A program made the translations under genes and the position numbers. This document shows positions 18,662 through 26,242 of a stretch of 64,000 nucleotides of DNA, in pieces. The DNA lies in contig CAMKTS010000016.1 in the NCBI GenBank assembly GCA_946415755.1, forward strand, positions 1-64,000, given 5' to 3'. A model generated the notes under the pieces. That model saw only the letters and a list, made by a program, of their open reading frames with translations. It had not been told where the DNA came from and ran no database searches. Origin of the DNA: an uncultured Prevotella sp. (GTDB lineage: Bacteria > Bacteroidota > Bacteroidia > Bacteroidales > Bacteroidaceae). Position 1 is the first letter of the stretch. Each line of letters opens with the position of its first letter.

Positions 18662-20488
18662 TTACTGGATGTCAATAGTCTGAGTAATACCCTGATTCCA
18701 GTCAAGGTCGATGGAGAGTCCCATCTCCAGAGAGGGGAGTGTCAGGTCGGGCAATACGTTATAGGCATTCTTGAAGCTTTTCACCACGATGTTTGCTGTG
18801 GTGTAATAGTCCTGTACGAAGGCCTTCTTGATGAGAACATCGGTGCCCATATATTTCTGTGAGTCATTCAGGTATGGGTCGAGTATACCTACTACGTAGA
18901 ACTTGGTGCCAGGATAGATGATCTGGCCATTGTTGCCAATGATATTGCCTGCGCTCTGGTTCTCAAACTCCAGTGCAATCTTTACCACTGCGTTCACCTG
19001 ATTGGCTGCTGTTGCTTCTGGGGTTTCCAGCACCAGCGTATAGGTCGAAGTAGATTTTTCATTAGTAAGTTTGATGGGAGTAGCCATCACCTGGTCATAG
19101 ATGGTATACGACGTGGCAGAGGCGATAGGCTGGAACTTGTAGTCTACAGCTTTCTGTCCGCCAATAAGAATACCTGTCAGGGGGAAGTTGGTGGTACCGA
19201 CAGTAATGGCGTTGTTCTTGTTGTCTAATAGTGTGGCACCATCAGTCTTCACGGTCAAATCCAGTCTGCCCACCGCATACTGTATCTGATCCTTGATGGC
19301 AATAGAACGGGTAGTAGATTCAACTTTGGTTTTATTGTAGAGCAGATTGTTCTGATTGTCTTTTGCTTCTATGATATCCTTTTTCCACTCTTTTCCGTCT
19401 GCATATAGAGATGCCAATGACTGGTCAGAAGTAACGATGTCGCTCAACACATAATAGCGGAGCGAGGCTGGATAGACGTAGGAGGTGACGGCGGCAATGT
19501 CCAGACCAGTTTGGTTGTTGTCAGCCAGTTCCACAAACTCATATTCGGTGGTGCTGTTTTCCTTCAACTGCCAATTCAGATAAGCAGCTCCGTCAGGCAA
19601 GAAAATGTCAGCGGGATAGTTGCCCATTTCCTTAAAGGTAATCTTATGGGTGGTTGCATCAATGCTGGTAACGTAAGTGTCATTGTTGATGGCAGCCTTG
19701 ATGGCAGTTGACACGGCATCGGTATTGCTTGCCAGTGAAGTGTAGAGCTGCTGTACGGCAGCTTTGATACTGGCCCACGAACCAGCTCTCATCAAGATGA
19801 ACGACTCCCAAAGACTGCGCAAGGCAACAACATCGCTTGCTTCCCATCCAGTGGCATTGGCAATATTGGTGATGTAGGTGGCAATCGCAGTAGCATTGTT
19901 GCCCAACGCGCTGTTGGGGCAAATCTGCTGGAGGTTGAAAGAGATGGCACCGAGGGTGTTATCGCCAACTTCTACAGTCTTGTTCAGTGCTCCGTCGCTG
20001 GTAACACCGGCTGCGGTAGTGGGTGCTTCACCGTAGAACATAAACGACTGCGTGCCGAGGCGGATGTCCACATTCTGATACAGGTGCGAATTGTTGGTCG
20101 TGAACAAAGAACCATTGATAATTTCATTAGCGTTGGTACTGCTGGCACCAGTCTTCCCGGCACTGGTTCCTGCTAATAGGGTAATCTTGCTGGGAATAGT
20201 CGAAGTTGCAGAAACGTCAGAAACCGTTGAGGCAAAGGGATATAGTTCAATATCCCGTATTCCTCTAAATGCCTCACCTTGGAATTGTACAGTGGCAGCA
20301 CTCATACGAGTAGTACCTACTTTCTTGGGCAGCGAGATGGTAAATTCTGCTTTTACCGTACCAGTCTCATTTTCCTGTTCCGTTTGTTGTACTATCAAGT
20401 CGTCGCTACTTGAGCAGGCAGCAAAGACGAGTGCTACAGCCGTCAGGACTGTCAACATTAATACACTCTTTGTTTTCATATTCTTCAT
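18662..20488 (-). CDS. fimbrillin-like lipoprotein (608 aa)
   Basis: The signal peptide MKNMKTKSVLMLTVLTAVALVF precedes the lipobox FAAC. TTRMSAATVQ and FRGIRDIELYPF form the family motif pair shared with the two other large fimbrillin-like proteins of the operon. The C-terminus SIDLDWNQGITQTIDIQ matches the end of the 763-residue paralogue. It is the first fimbrillin-like gene after the DUF3575 gene, a position often taken by a main subunit, but that is only inference. The charged segment before TTRMS offers Lys/Arg sites for the trypsin-like processing known in this fimbria class. Confidence 0.75.
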   Translation of the reverse strand: MKNMKTKSVLMLTVLTAVALVFAACSSSDDLIVQQTEQENETGTVKAEFTISLPKKVGTTRMSAATVQFQGEAFRGIRDIELYPFASTVSDVSATSTIPSKITLLAGTSAGKTGASSTNANEIINGSLFTTNNSHLYQNVDIRLGTQSFMFYGEAPTTAAGVTSDGALNKTVEVGDNTLGAISFNLQQICPNSALGNNATAIATYITNIANATGWEASDVVALRSLWESFILMRAGSWASIKAAVQQLYTSLASNTDAVSTAIKAAINNDTYVTSIDATTHKITFKEMGNYPADIFLPDGAAYLNWQLKENSTTEYEFVELADNNQTGLDIAAVTSYVYPASLRYYVLSDIVTSDQSLASLYADGKEWKKDIIEAKDNQNNLLYNKTKVESTTRSIAIKDQIQYAVGRLDLTVKTDGATLLDNKNNAITVGTTNFPLTGILIGGQKAVDYKFQPIASATSYTIYDQVMATPIKLTNEKSTSTYTLVLETPEATAANQVNAVVKIALEFENQSAGNIIGNNGQIIYPGTKFYVVGILDPYLNDSQKYMGTDVLIKKAFVQDYYTTANIVVKSFKNAYNVLPDLTLPSLEMGLSIDLDWNQGITQTIDIQ

Positions 20489-20529
20489 TTTTTTATTGTT
20501 ATTTCGTTAATGGTCGATTCATGTGGGGG

Positions 20530-21876
20530 CTACTTGGTTCCGGAAGAAGGGGCGTCTACGTAATCGTAGTAGACGCGGATGTAGCCGGTGTAACGCTGTC
20601 CGTAGAGGATATGGCGGCGAATGTACTGCCAGGTACGGCCACCGTTGAGTCGTTGCAGCTTCCTGACACGAACGGCCGGGTCGCGCTCTTGTTTCACAAT
20701 ATTCACAGCCTGCTTCAGCTCGCTGTTGCTGGCCGACAGCTCGGTCAGCTGGTCAGTGAAGTCGGCCCAAGCCTCGCCGCCACCCACTGTCTCGAAGAGG
20801 GCATCAGGCACGTCGACGCGCTCCTGGATGTACTTCTGCAGGGCCTTGGCACGGGCAGTGGCAAGTCGCTCGTTGCCTGCTTCAGGACCTTCGACAGAGG
20901 CCAGACCCACAATCTGGATGACCTTCACGGTGCTGGCGGTGTCGTTCATGATCTGGCGCGTGGCCTCGATGATGCGCTCCAGCACCTTGCCGTTGTCGCG
21001 GTAGTCGCTACGCAGTGCCGTCTTGCCCAGCGGGAAGTAGACGAACAGCGCATCCTTCTCCTTGCGGAGCACGCGGGAACGGTCGTAAGGCTTGTATTCC
21101 GAAACGTGCGACAGGATGGGATTGTCGTACTGCGGTCGTTTCACCTCTACGGTGGCGGTAGGAGCGGGCGGGGTTACCACTACCGGCTCCGGCTTGACCT
21201 CCTTCGGTGTCACCGGCTCGGCGGGCGGTGCCGGCGGTACGATGACATCCGGCTCGGCCATCGCCAGCGTCTTGGTGGTGCGGCCCGGTATGTTGAACAC
21301 GATGTTCAGGGCTGCCTGGGGCAGGAAGAACCATTTCTTGTCGTCCTTGATCTTCGTGCCGCAGTGGCCACAGGCATAGCTCGTAAACTTGGTATAGCCG
21401 ATGGCACCGCCTATCAACGCCTCGATGTTCCAGTGGCGGCCCAGCGGCCACGAGTATCCGTAGAAGGCACCAAGGACTCCGAGGTCTCCCTCGCGGCGCT
21501 CGTTGCGCACCGATTTCCACAGTCCGAAGGGGAACTTCAGGTCGGCCACGTTGTAGTGGCTGTATATCAGATTCACTCCGAAGAAGTGGTGAACATTCAC
21601 CGAGTCGGTCCAGTAGCGAAGGTCGGGCGACAGCAGCAGATGGCGCCACTTGCGGGAGGTATGGTCATCGGTAGGCCACGGCCGGTAGCCTGCTGTCGCA
21701 CCCAGTGACAGGTGGGGCGACAGGCGCACGCCCACCCTGAGGTTGGGGGTGAGCCAAGCGTCGTAGAGCAGGTTGTTGCTAATCGTCACCTGCTGGGCCT
21801 TCACGCCCGTAAGCCAGCAGCTTAACAGGCATAGTAGGACGCCAAATCTCTTGAATATTTTGTAAGAAATTGACAT
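20530..21876 (-). CDS. DUF3575 and OmpA-like C-terminal domain protein of the fimbrial operon
   Basis: The 448-residue protein has a signal peptide ending VKAQQ. Residues about 30-205 (NNLLYDAWLTPNLRVGVRL to AALNIVFNI) match DUF3575, an outer-membrane beta-barrel-like family often found beside fimbrial genes in this phylum. A Pro/Val-rich linker follows (VVPPAPPAEPVTPKEVKPEP). The C-terminal part (YFPLGKTALR to ALQKYIQERV) is OmpA/MotB-like and probably binds peptidoglycan. A CGHCG motif lies near residue 170. It is the first gene of the seven-gene operon, 41 bp before the first fimbrillin-like gene, so it may tie the fimbrial base to the cell wall. That role is inferred. Confidence 0.8.
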   Translation of the reverse strand: MSISYKIFKRFGVLLCLLSCWLTGVKAQQVTISNNLLYDAWLTPNLRVGVRLSPHLSLGATAGYRPWPTDDHTSRKWRHLLLSPDLRYWTDSVNVHHFFGVNLIYSHYNVADLKFPFGLWKSVRNERREGDLGVLGAFYGYSWPLGRHWNIEALIGGAIGYTKFTSYACGHCGTKIKDDKKWFFLPQAALNIVFNIPGRTTKTLAMAEPDVIVPPAPPAEPVTPKEVKPEPVVVTPPAPTATVEVKRPQYDNPILSHVSEYKPYDRSRVLRKEKDALFVYFPLGKTALRSDYRDNGKVLERIIEATRQIMNDTASTVKVIQIVGLASVEGPEAGNERLATARAKALQKYIQERVDVPDALFETVGGGEAWADFTDQLTELSASNSELKQAVNIVKQERDPAVRVRKLQRLNGGRTWQYIRRHILYGQRYTGYIRVYYDYVDAPSSGTK

Positions 21877-21906
21877 AATACCCTGATATATTTATCTCCT
21901 TCGAAA

Positions 21907-21914
21907 TGCAAAGG
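21907..21914 (-). promoter_or_regulatory. -7 element for the fimbrial operon
   Basis: On the minus strand TACCTTTG matches the Bacteroidota -7 consensus TAnnTTTG about 30 bp before the DUF3575 start codon. A clear TTTG at -33 was not found, so the assignment is tentative. The AT-rich stretch behind it fills the rest of the gap. Confidence 0.45.
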
Positions 21915-22011
21915 TACAATAAATATCAACACGTTTTATCTTTTTCAAGAATATTTTAAGATTTTTTAATCTTTTTCTTTACAAAAGTAGCGTGTATTAT
22001 CAGGGTTTGGC

Positions 22012-22485
22012 TTATTTCCACAGGCGGTAGGGGTTCTGGCGCAGCTGACTGTTGTAGTAGCGGCGGTAGCCCGTCACCTCCTGGCCAATGAAGGCAGGCT
22101 TCTCGTAGGCCTCGTCCTCGCTGGCCAGCTCCACCTCGGCAATCACCAGTCCGTCGTTGTCACCGTGGAACTCGTCCACCTCGAAGGTGTGCTGTCCGCT
22201 CTTCACCAGCCATCGCGTCTTGTCGATGATGCCCGGGTCGCACATCGTCATCAGCATGGCGGCATCGTCCATTGGTATCTCCTGTTCGAACTCGTAGCGC
22301 GACAGTCCGCCGTTCAGCGAGGGACCTTTAATAGTAAGGTATGCGTGTGCGTCACGTATGCGCACGCGTATCGTACGTCTCCGGTCGCTGCACAGGTAGC
22401 CCTGGCGGATATGGCTGCTGCCGTATGCCGCCGCCTTGTAGGTGTCGTCCAGTACAAGGAATTTTCGTTCGGTCTCGGTGTTCAT
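22012..22485 (-). CDS. CYTH domain protein (triphosphate tunnel metalloenzyme family)
   Basis: The protein has 157 residues and begins MNTETERKFLV, which carries the ExExK signature of CYTH proteins (Glu4, Glu6, Lys8). It continues with alternating charged strands (RRTIRVRIRDAHAYLTIKG, YEFEQEIP, HTFEVDEFHGD) that line the anion tunnel in this family. Members hydrolyse inorganic triphosphate or act on other triphosphates; substrate cannot be read from sequence. The length is normal for a stand-alone bacterial CYTH protein. It lies downstream of a small membrane-protein gene and prfB, separated by a hairpin repeat. Confidence 0.85.
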   Translation of the reverse strand: MNTETERKFLVLDDTYKAAAYGSSHIRQGYLCSDRRRTIRVRIRDAHAYLTIKGPSLNGGLSRYEFEQEIPMDDAAMLMTMCDPGIIDKTRWLVKSGQHTFEVDEFHGDNDGLVIAEVELASEDEAYEKPAFIGQEVTGYRRYYNSQLRQNPYRLWK

Positions 22486-22498
22486 AATAATATAAAAT

Positions 22499-22540
22499 TA
22501 AATGAGAAATGAGAAATGAGGTAACCCCATTTCTCATTTT
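22499..22540. repeat. AATGAGAA repeat forming a hairpin
   Basis: Plus-strand AAATGAGAAATG is followed nine bases later by CATTTCTCATTT, its exact reverse complement, so the array can fold. It fills the gap between the small membrane-protein gene and the CYTH gene and may end transcription from prfB, although the T-run is weak. Confidence 0.65.
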
Positions 22541-22541
22541 T

Positions 22542-22688
22542 TTACGCCATCATGGTGAATGTCCAGATGAGATAGATGACAGCGAGGATGATGAGTCCTG
22601 CAAAGATCCATGTCACTACTTTCTTGCCTTGTTCTTCCTGTTTCTTCTGCCATGCTTCGCGCTTGGCGTTGACTTTGTTCTTGCTCAT
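22542..22688 (-). CDS. small membrane protein (48 aa)
   Basis: This short frame reads MSKNKVNAKREAWQKKQEEQ, then GKKVV, then a hydrophobic segment of about 20 residues (WIFAGLIILAVIYLIWTFTM) and ends MMA. That is a basic, coiled N-terminus followed by one membrane helix. It starts 21 bp after the stop of prfB on the same strand, so it is probably co-transcribed. No known function was recognised. Confidence rests on the coherent amphipathic-plus-membrane pattern and on the tight spacing to both neighbours. Confidence 0.7.
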   Translation of the reverse strand: MSKNKVNAKREAWQKKQEEQGKKVVTWIFAGLIILAVIYLIWTFTMMA

Positions 22689-22709
22689 AATGGTAATATT
22701 TTAGTTTAA

Positions 22710-23831
22710 CTATTCGTCATCAGACGAGGGAAATTCCATAAGGTATGCCTTGATGAAGTCGTCGATTTTGCCGTCCATCACACCGTCGACGTCGGAGGTC
22801 TGGTAGTTGGTGCGGTGGTCCTTTACGCGGCGGTCGTCGAAGACGTAGGAGCGTATCTGCGAGCCCCACTCAATCTTCTTCTTGCCGGCCTCTATCTTGG
22901 CCTGTGCCTCTAAGCGTTTCTGCATGGCACGGTCGTAGAGCTGCGAGCGCAGCAGGGCCATGGCGCGCTCCTTGTTCTTCGGCTGGTCGCGCGTCTCGGT
23001 ATTCTCGATAAGTATCTCTTCCTCCTCGCCGGTGTCGGGGTCGGTATACCAGTAGCGCAGGCGCACGCCACTCTCCACCTTGTTGACGTTCTGGCCGCCG
23101 GCACCGCTGGAGCGGAACGTGTCCCACGACAGCTTGGCGGGGTCGACATACACCTCGATGGTGTCGTCGACCAGCGGCGATACGAAGACGGAGGCAAACG
23201 ATGTCATGCGCTTGCCTTGGGCGTTGTAGGGACTGACGCGCACCAGGCGGTGTACGCCGTTCTCGCTCTTCAGGTAGCCGTAGGCAAACTCGCCGCCCTC
23301 TATCTGCATCGTCACACTCTTGATGCCTGCCTCGTCGCCGTCCTGCAGGTTGGCGATGCTCACCTTGTAGCCGTGGTCGTCGGCCCACCGCTGGTACATG
23401 CGCATCAGCATCTCGGCCCAGTCCTGTGCCTCGGTGCCGCCGGCACCGCTGTTGATTTTCAGCACGGCATCCATGGGGTCCTCCTTCTGTCGGAGCATGT
23501 TCTTGAGTTCCAGATCTTCTATCAGGCCGAGGGCGGTCTGATAGTTGTGGTCTACCTCCTCTTCGGTCACCATGTCCTCCTTGTAGAAGTCGAAGGCCAG
23601 CTGCAGCTCATCGGCGGCGGTACGTACCGCCTGGTAGCCGTCGAGCCATTTCTTGATGCCCTTCACCTTCTTCATCTGCTCTTCGGCCCGCTTCTGGTCT
23701 TGCCAGAAGTCGGGAGCCTGGGTACGGAGGTCCTCCTCCTCGTACTCCATCTTCTTTTCGTCTATCTTCAGGTACTTGTACAGCGCGTCGGCGCGGTCAA
23801 GTACGTCCTTTAGCTGGTCAGATGTAATCAT
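22710..23831 (-). CDS. prfB: peptide chain release factor 2
   Basis: The 373-residue protein has the class I release-factor layout: an N-terminal helical domain, a codon-recognition region and the GGQ motif (SSGAGGQNVNKVESGVRLRY near residue 240) that triggers peptidyl-tRNA hydrolysis at stop codons. VHRLVRVSPYNAQGKRMTSF sits where RF2 has its SPF stop-codon-reading tripeptide; here it reads SPY. The programmed +1 frameshift near codon 25, known in many bacteria, is absent: ALYKYLKIDEKK is read straight through. Only eight bases separate its start codon from an inverted-repeat element, so its promoter must lie in or beyond that element. Confidence 0.95.
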   Translation of the reverse strand: MITSDQLKDVLDRADALYKYLKIDEKKMEYEEEDLRTQAPDFWQDQKRAEEQMKKVKGIKKWLDGYQAVRTAADELQLAFDFYKEDMVTEEEVDHNYQTALGLIEDLELKNMLRQKEDPMDAVLKINSGAGGTEAQDWAEMLMRMYQRWADDHGYKVSIANLQDGDEAGIKSVTMQIEGGEFAYGYLKSENGVHRLVRVSPYNAQGKRMTSFASVFVSPLVDDTIEVYVDPAKLSWDTFRSSGAGGQNVNKVESGVRLRYWYTDPDTGEEEEILIENTETRDQPKNKERAMALLRSQLYDRAMQKRLEAQAKIEAGKKKIEWGSQIRSYVFDDRRVKDHRTNYQTSDVDGVMDGKIDDFIKAYLMEFPSSDDE

Positions 23832-23839
23832 ATTTTTCT

Positions 23840-24334
23840 AATTAGTAATGAGTAATTAGTAATGAGTAATGATGATTACTTTAAGCATCTCCTTTTTCTC
23901 ATCAACTGTTTACCCATGCTATGCTTATTCTCCTTTTACTGTTCCTGTTATACTAGTTAATATCTTGATGATTTCTTCATTATCAGAATGAATGGAATGA
24001 TACTCTTTTTCTGTTAAATTGCCGCAAGCAAATAATCGACCAAGCCAAAAATGTGTTTCGTTCGCCTCTTTTAAGGCGATGGTCATTTTGGTGAGGAAAT
24101 CGGCACGGCTCTGGGCATATTGGCCCTCAGCTACATTGGCACCAATGCTTGTCCCACTTCGGTATATTTGTCGTATCATATCTTTGTCGCCAGAATTTTT
24201 CTTAGACAGATATTTACACATCTTGATAATTCTATCAGCGAACTTCTCCGATTTCTTTTTGATAACATTCTCGCGTCTTTCCATCATAACAAGGTAATCA
24301 TAATTACTCATTACTAATTACTCATTACTCATTA
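23840..24334 (-). mobile_element. inverted-repeat element carrying a four-helix-bundle gene
   Basis: Both ends, read inward, carry tandem TAATTAGTAATGAG units that finish in ATGAGTAATnATGATTAC (left 23840-23888, right about 24290-24334). The element exactly fills the space between the prfB start and the stop of the acyl-CoA synthetase gene, and its right arm supplies that stop codon. The only gene inside is the four-helix-bundle gene, whose first codons lie in the right arm. A gene-less copy with the same arms is at 27296-27436. Mobility is inferred from the paired copies; no transposase is present. Confidence 0.6.
23925..24311 (-). CDS. four-helix-bundle protein (23S rRNA intervening-sequence protein family)
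   Basis: The 128-residue protein has the family pattern: KFADRIIKMCKYL, then DMIRQIYRSGTSIGANVAEG, then DFLTKMTIALKEANETHFWL and a C-terminal helix. The motif S(I/V)xxNxAEG is the hallmark of this small helical family, which includes proteins encoded in 23S rRNA intervening sequences and the Avd accessory protein of diversity-generating retroelements. No rRNA or reverse transcriptase is nearby. The first six residues, MSNYDY, are encoded by the element's inverted repeat. Molecular function is unknown; nucleic-acid binding is suggested by relatives. Confidence 0.88.
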   Translation of the reverse strand: MSNYDYLVMMERRENVIKKKSEKFADRIIKMCKYLSKKNSGDKDMIRQIYRSGTSIGANVAEGQYAQSRADFLTKMTIALKEANETHFWLGRLFACGNLTEKEYHSIHSDNEEIIKILTSITGTVKGE

Positions 24335-26140
24335 TTCTTGGTACATCGCATCGATTTGTTCCTTGTAGTTTTCGTTAAGTACGCGGCGGCGGATTTTCAG
24401 CGTGTTGGTCAGCTCGCCCTTCTCCATGCTGAGGTGGTGGGGTAGCAGGGTGAAGCGCTTCACCTGCTCGTAGTGGGCCAGCTGCTGCTGGAGGGTGTCG
24501 ATGCGCTCCTTCATCATCTCGATGATGCGCGGGTCGGCACAGAGCTGCTCGCGGTCGGCAAACTCGATGCCATGGGCCCGGGCGTACTCCTCCAGGCGGG
24601 GGTAGACGGGAATGATGAGCGCCGACACAAACTTACGCTGGTCGGCGATGATGCATATCTGGTCGATGTACTTGTCGACGAGCAGCTTCGACTCAATCAT
24701 CTGCGGTGCGATATATTTGCCGTTGCTGGTCTTGAACAAGTCCTTGATACGTTCCTTGAGGAACAGCTCACCGTCCTTCAGGTAGCCGGCATCGCCGGTG
24801 CGGAAGTAGCCGTCGGCAGTGAAGGCAGCCTTCGTCAGGTCTTCCCTGTTGTAGTAGCCACGGGTGATGGTGGGGCCTTTGAGCAGGATCTCGCCCTCGT
24901 CGCTGATCTTGATGTCGAGGCCCTCGATGGGGATGCCGACACCGCCCACGGTATAAGGCTCGCCCAGGTGGTTACAGCTGACGGTGGCCAGCGACTCGGT
25001 GAGGCCGTAGCCCACCACCATGTTGATACCGATGGAATGGACGAATTCCTCGACGTGGGCACTGACGGCAGCACCTGCCGTGGGGAAGAAGTGGGCATTC
25101 TCCAGGCCCAGCTCCTTGCGCACCAGGGAGAACACGGTACGGTTGAGCATCTCGTACTCCAAGTGGAGGGCCATGGGTGGCTTCTTGCCCAGACTGAGGT
25201 ATTCGATGTTATGCTTGCGGCCTACCGCCAGGGCGTGGCGGAACAGCTTGCGCTGTACGGCACTGGAATGCTCGATTTTTTCCATCACCCCCATATACAC
25301 CTTCTCCCAGAAGCGGGGCACGGCCGACATACAGGTGGGGTGCGTCTCACGCATCGACTGCTGCACCTCCAGCGGGTGGGTGTTGACAATCATCGTGGCT
25401 CCCTCGGTGAGCGACAGGATGGCCCAGCCGCGCTCGAAGATATGCGTGTAGGGCAGGAAGTTCATGACACGGTCGCTCTCCCCTACGGGCACGCATTTGT
25501 GGTTGGCCTCGAAGGCGGCATGGAACTGTCCGTGCGTCAGGATGACACCCTTCGAGTCGCCCGTTGTGCCACTGGTATAGAGAATGTTGGCGATGTCGTC
25601 GAACGATGCCTCGCGCTGCAGCTTCTCCACCTCGGTCTGGCGCGGCAGGTTCTCGCCCAGCTTCAGGAATTCGGAGAAGTAGATGGCGTTGGGGTCGTGC
25701 GAAGAGATGTGTACCGCCGGGTCGTAGACGATGATGCGCTCCATCGTGGGACAGAGCGAGAAGATGCGGCGGGCCTTGTCGTACTGCTCCTGCTCACCCA
25801 CGAAGAGGAAGCGGATCTTCGCGTCGTTCACCATGAACTGGATCTGCTGCTCCGAGCTGGTGGCGTAGAACGGGATGGTGACGGCACGGATGCCCCAGGC
25901 TCCGAAGTCGCACTGGATGTACTGCACCGAGTTCTGCGAGAAGATGCCGATGTTCTCCTGTGGTTTCACTCCCAGGTTCAGCAGGGCGTTCGACACCTGC
26001 ATCACGGTCTGTGACACCTGGTTCCACGACAGCGTTTTCCACTCCTTGCCGCCGAAATCCTGATAAATCAGCATCTCGCGGTCGCCATACTTCTTTGCCT
26101 GCTGATGTATCAGCACCGACATGTGACAGTTTGTCTGCAT
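24332..26140 (-). CDS. AMP-dependent long-chain acyl-CoA synthetase
   Basis: The 602-residue enzyme carries the adenylate-forming signatures in order: YTSGTTGDSKGVILTH (P-loop, near 190), YGLTES (near 375), YFRTGDAGYL and KERIKDLFKTSNGKYIAP with the catalytic Lys region near 500. The length and the GVILTHGQFHAAF type of motif place it with long-chain fatty-acid CoA ligases (FadD/FAA type). These activate fatty acids with ATP and CoA at the inner membrane. Its stop codon lies in the repeat of the downstream element. It faces argE across a short divergent promoter region. Confidence 0.88.
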   Translation of the reverse strand: MQTNCHMSVLIHQQAKKYGDREMLIYQDFGGKEWKTLSWNQVSQTVMQVSNALLNLGVKPQENIGIFSQNSVQYIQCDFGAWGIRAVTIPFYATSSEQQIQFMVNDAKIRFLFVGEQEQYDKARRIFSLCPTMERIIVYDPAVHISSHDPNAIYFSEFLKLGENLPRQTEVEKLQREASFDDIANILYTSGTTGDSKGVILTHGQFHAAFEANHKCVPVGESDRVMNFLPYTHIFERGWAILSLTEGATMIVNTHPLEVQQSMRETHPTCMSAVPRFWEKVYMGVMEKIEHSSAVQRKLFRHALAVGRKHNIEYLSLGKKPPMALHLEYEMLNRTVFSLVRKELGLENAHFFPTAGAAVSAHVEEFVHSIGINMVVGYGLTESLATVSCNHLGEPYTVGGVGIPIEGLDIKISDEGEILLKGPTITRGYYNREDLTKAAFTADGYFRTGDAGYLKDGELFLKERIKDLFKTSNGKYIAPQMIESKLLVDKYIDQICIIADQRKFVSALIIPVYPRLEEYARAHGIEFADREQLCADPRIIEMMKERIDTLQQQLAHYEQVKRFTLLPHHLSMEKGELTNTLKIRRRVLNENYKEQIDAMYQE

Positions 26141-26165
26141 AGATTCTCCTCTTTTAAATTAGGTG

Positions 26166-26225
26166 CAAAGGTAATAAAAAAATTAGAAATGAGAAATGAG
26201 AAATGAGAAATTATTTGTATCTTTG
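26166..26225. promoter_or_regulatory. divergent promoter region between the acyl-CoA synthetase gene and the M20 deacylase gene
   Basis: A minus-strand TACCTTTG lies at 26166-26173 and a plus-strand TATCTTTG at 26218-26225; both fit TAnnTTTG. Between them is an AATGAGAA array (26184-26212), which occupies the place where the -33 element of the plus-strand promoter would be. Confidence 0.5.
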
Positions 26226-26242
26226 CACATAAATTTGAAATA

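Noticed and set aside
23700..23831. Programmed frameshift in prfB
   Set aside because: The frame is continuous from ATG to stop and no in-frame TGA or slippery site is present.
23925..24311. Diversity-generating retroelement (Avd-type protein)
   Set aside because: No reverse transcriptase, template repeat or variable gene is nearby; the protein only shares the family fold.
24473..26014. Plus-strand frame of 513 codons opposite the acyl-CoA synthetase
   Set aside because: The minus strand carries all adenylate-forming motifs; the plus frame is low-information text.
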